From NCBI GenBank assembly GCA_003133815.1, contig PKZR01000182.1, positions 1-7,982 of the forward strand: 7,982 nt of DNA, written 5' to 3'. Below the pieces are notes generated by a model. The model saw nothing but the letters and a program-made list of their open reading frames with translations, did no database searches and was not told the origin of the DNA. Source of the DNA: Limisphaerales bacterium. Its GTDB lineage: Bacteria > Verrucomicrobiota > Verrucomicrobiia > Limisphaerales > UBA11358. Positions 7,138 through 7,982 of this stretch are shown piece by piece; position 1 is the stretch's first letter, and each line of letters begins with the position of its first letter. Both the position numbers and the translations under genes were made by a program.

Positions 7138-7982
7138 ATGAAATTAAAAGCCGCTTGTCAATTCATGTTGTCTCTGGCGATAACGGTATTTTTGGCGGGC
7201 TGTATCACCACCGACAAACAATCCTCCGGCAAAATCAAGGTGCTCATCCTGGACGGTTACAGCAACCACGCCTGGCAATACAACACCGCCCTGCTCCGTG
7301 GCATTCTTGAACCCACCGGATTGTTTGACGTGACTGTTTCCACCACGCCGCCGCCCACAGCCACCAATGGCTGGGATGCGTGGCGTCCGAAGTTCAAGGA
7401 TTACGACGTGGTGATCCAGACATGCAACGATATCAACCACAGCGGACCATCGTGGCCGAAGGAAGTGCAGAAGGATTTCGCAGATTATGTGCGCGACGGC
7501 GGCGGCGTTTATATTTACCACTCGGCGCAAAACGCTTTTGCTAGCTGGCCGGAATATAACGAAATCATCGGCCTCGGCTGGCGTCCCAAATCTTACGGCA
7601 CGGCCATTTCCATCGGAGACGACGAAAAACTTGTTTACCATCCGCCTGGCGAAGGCATGAACACCAGCCACGCGCCCGCGAGCAACGTGGTGGTGCATCT
7701 GCTCGGCGAACATCCGATTCACGACAGTGTGCCGAAAGCCTGGCTTACGCCGCATCTGGAAGTTTACTATTTTGCGCGCGGCCCGGCCACCAACGTGCAG
7801 GTGTTGTCCTATGGTCGCGACCCTCGATTCGGCCAGAACTGGCCGATTGAGTGGACGGTGAATTACGGCAAGGGCCGCGCCTACATCGCCACATTCGGCC
7901 ATGTATGGAAAGGCGACGTGCAGCCGGAAAGCCTGCGTTGCGCCGGCGTTCAGACGATGATGGTGCGCGCGTTGCAATGGCT
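7138..7982 (+). CDS. ThuA-domain lipoprotein; 3' end cut off by the window edge
   Basis: Predicted membrane-anchored protein with a ThuA-like domain (trehalose-utilisation family, glutamine-amidotransferase-like fold). The frame is open from ATG 7138 to the right edge, 281 complete codons. The N-terminus is a lipoprotein signal with lipobox LAGC and lipidated C22. The ThuA domain covers about residues 33-281: VLILDGYSNHAWQ (D39, H44), a typical helix and turn YVRDGGGVYIYHSAQNAF (G121-G123, H128), WPEYNEIIGLGWR, LEVYYFARGP, and IEWTVNYGKGRAYIATFGH near the end. The final RALQWL resembles the usual end of the domain, so little may be missing unless another domain follows. In rhizobia and Agrobacterium, ThuA acts with the dehydrogenase ThuB in oxidising trehalose to a 3-keto sugar. 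The reaction of ThuA-like lipoproteins such as this is not established. It probably shares an operon with the GH78 gene, so a role in handling the same glycan is inferred. A weak AAGAG lies just upstream of the start. Confidence 0.9.
   Translation, partial: MKLKAACQFMLSLAITVFLAGCITTDKQSSGKIKVLILDGYSNHAWQYNTALLRGILEPTGLFDVTVSTTPPPTATNGWDAWRPKFKDYDVVIQTCNDINHSGPSWPKEVQKDFADYVRDGGGVYIYHSAQNAFASWPEYNEIIGLGWRPKSYGTAISIGDDEKLVYHPPGEGMNTSHAPASNVVVHLLGEHPIHDSVPKAWLTPHLEVYYFARGPATNVQVLSYGRDPRFGQNWPIEWTVNYGKGRAYIATFGHVWKGDVQPESLRCAGVQTMMVRALQW

Noticed and set aside
7144..7977. Open frame of 277 codons on the minus strand
   Set aside because: It is antisense to the ThuA lipoprotein frame, which has a lipobox and a full set of ThuA motifs.

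Overview
The window holds four protein genes in two diverging pairs around one 141-bp intergenic region, and almost all of it is coding. It reads as part of a carbohydrate-degradation locus from a moderately GC-rich Gram-negative-type bacterium. My best guess is Verrucomicrobiota or a relative in the PVC group. That rests on the mix of exported GH2, GH35, GH78 and ThuA-domain proteins, on lipoprotein export, and on weak or absent Shine-Dalgarno sequences. It is an impression, not a demonstrated placement: there is no rRNA or other marker here, and no SusC/SusD pair to point to Bacteroidota.

Left arm (minus strand, reading away from the centre): a complete GH35 beta-galactosidase with a C-terminal discoidin-like module (4220 to 1806). 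After 27 bp comes a GH2 beta-galactosidase (start at 1778) that runs off the left edge of the window. Right arm (plus strand): a complete GH78 alpha-L-rhamnosidase (4362 to 7106). After 31 bp comes a ThuA-domain lipoprotein (start at 7138) that runs off the right edge near the expected end of its domain. The short gaps suggest that each arm is one operon.

All four proteins carry export signals: three have Sec signal peptides and one has a lipobox. The joint task is therefore probably outside the cytoplasm, in the periplasm or at the cell surface. Two predicted beta-galactosidases and one alpha-L-rhamnosidase would suit a glycan carrying both terminal galactose and rhamnose, such as rhamnogalacturonan I with galactan side chains, an arabinogalactan or gum, or a bacterial exopolysaccharide. 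The ThuA-like protein has no firmly assigned activity, but the family is repeatedly linked to sugar metabolism.

The central region (4221-4361) carries two tandem near-palindromes, TTGAA-N7-TTCAA and TTGAA-N6-TTCAA. They are good candidates for operators shared by the two arms. The other notable feature is the GH35 C-terminal module, whose sequence looks like a discoidin (F5/8 type C) domain with its two halves in swapped order. No RNA genes, mobile elements, CRISPR arrays or convincing terminators were seen. No stretch over 300 bases lacks a gene.
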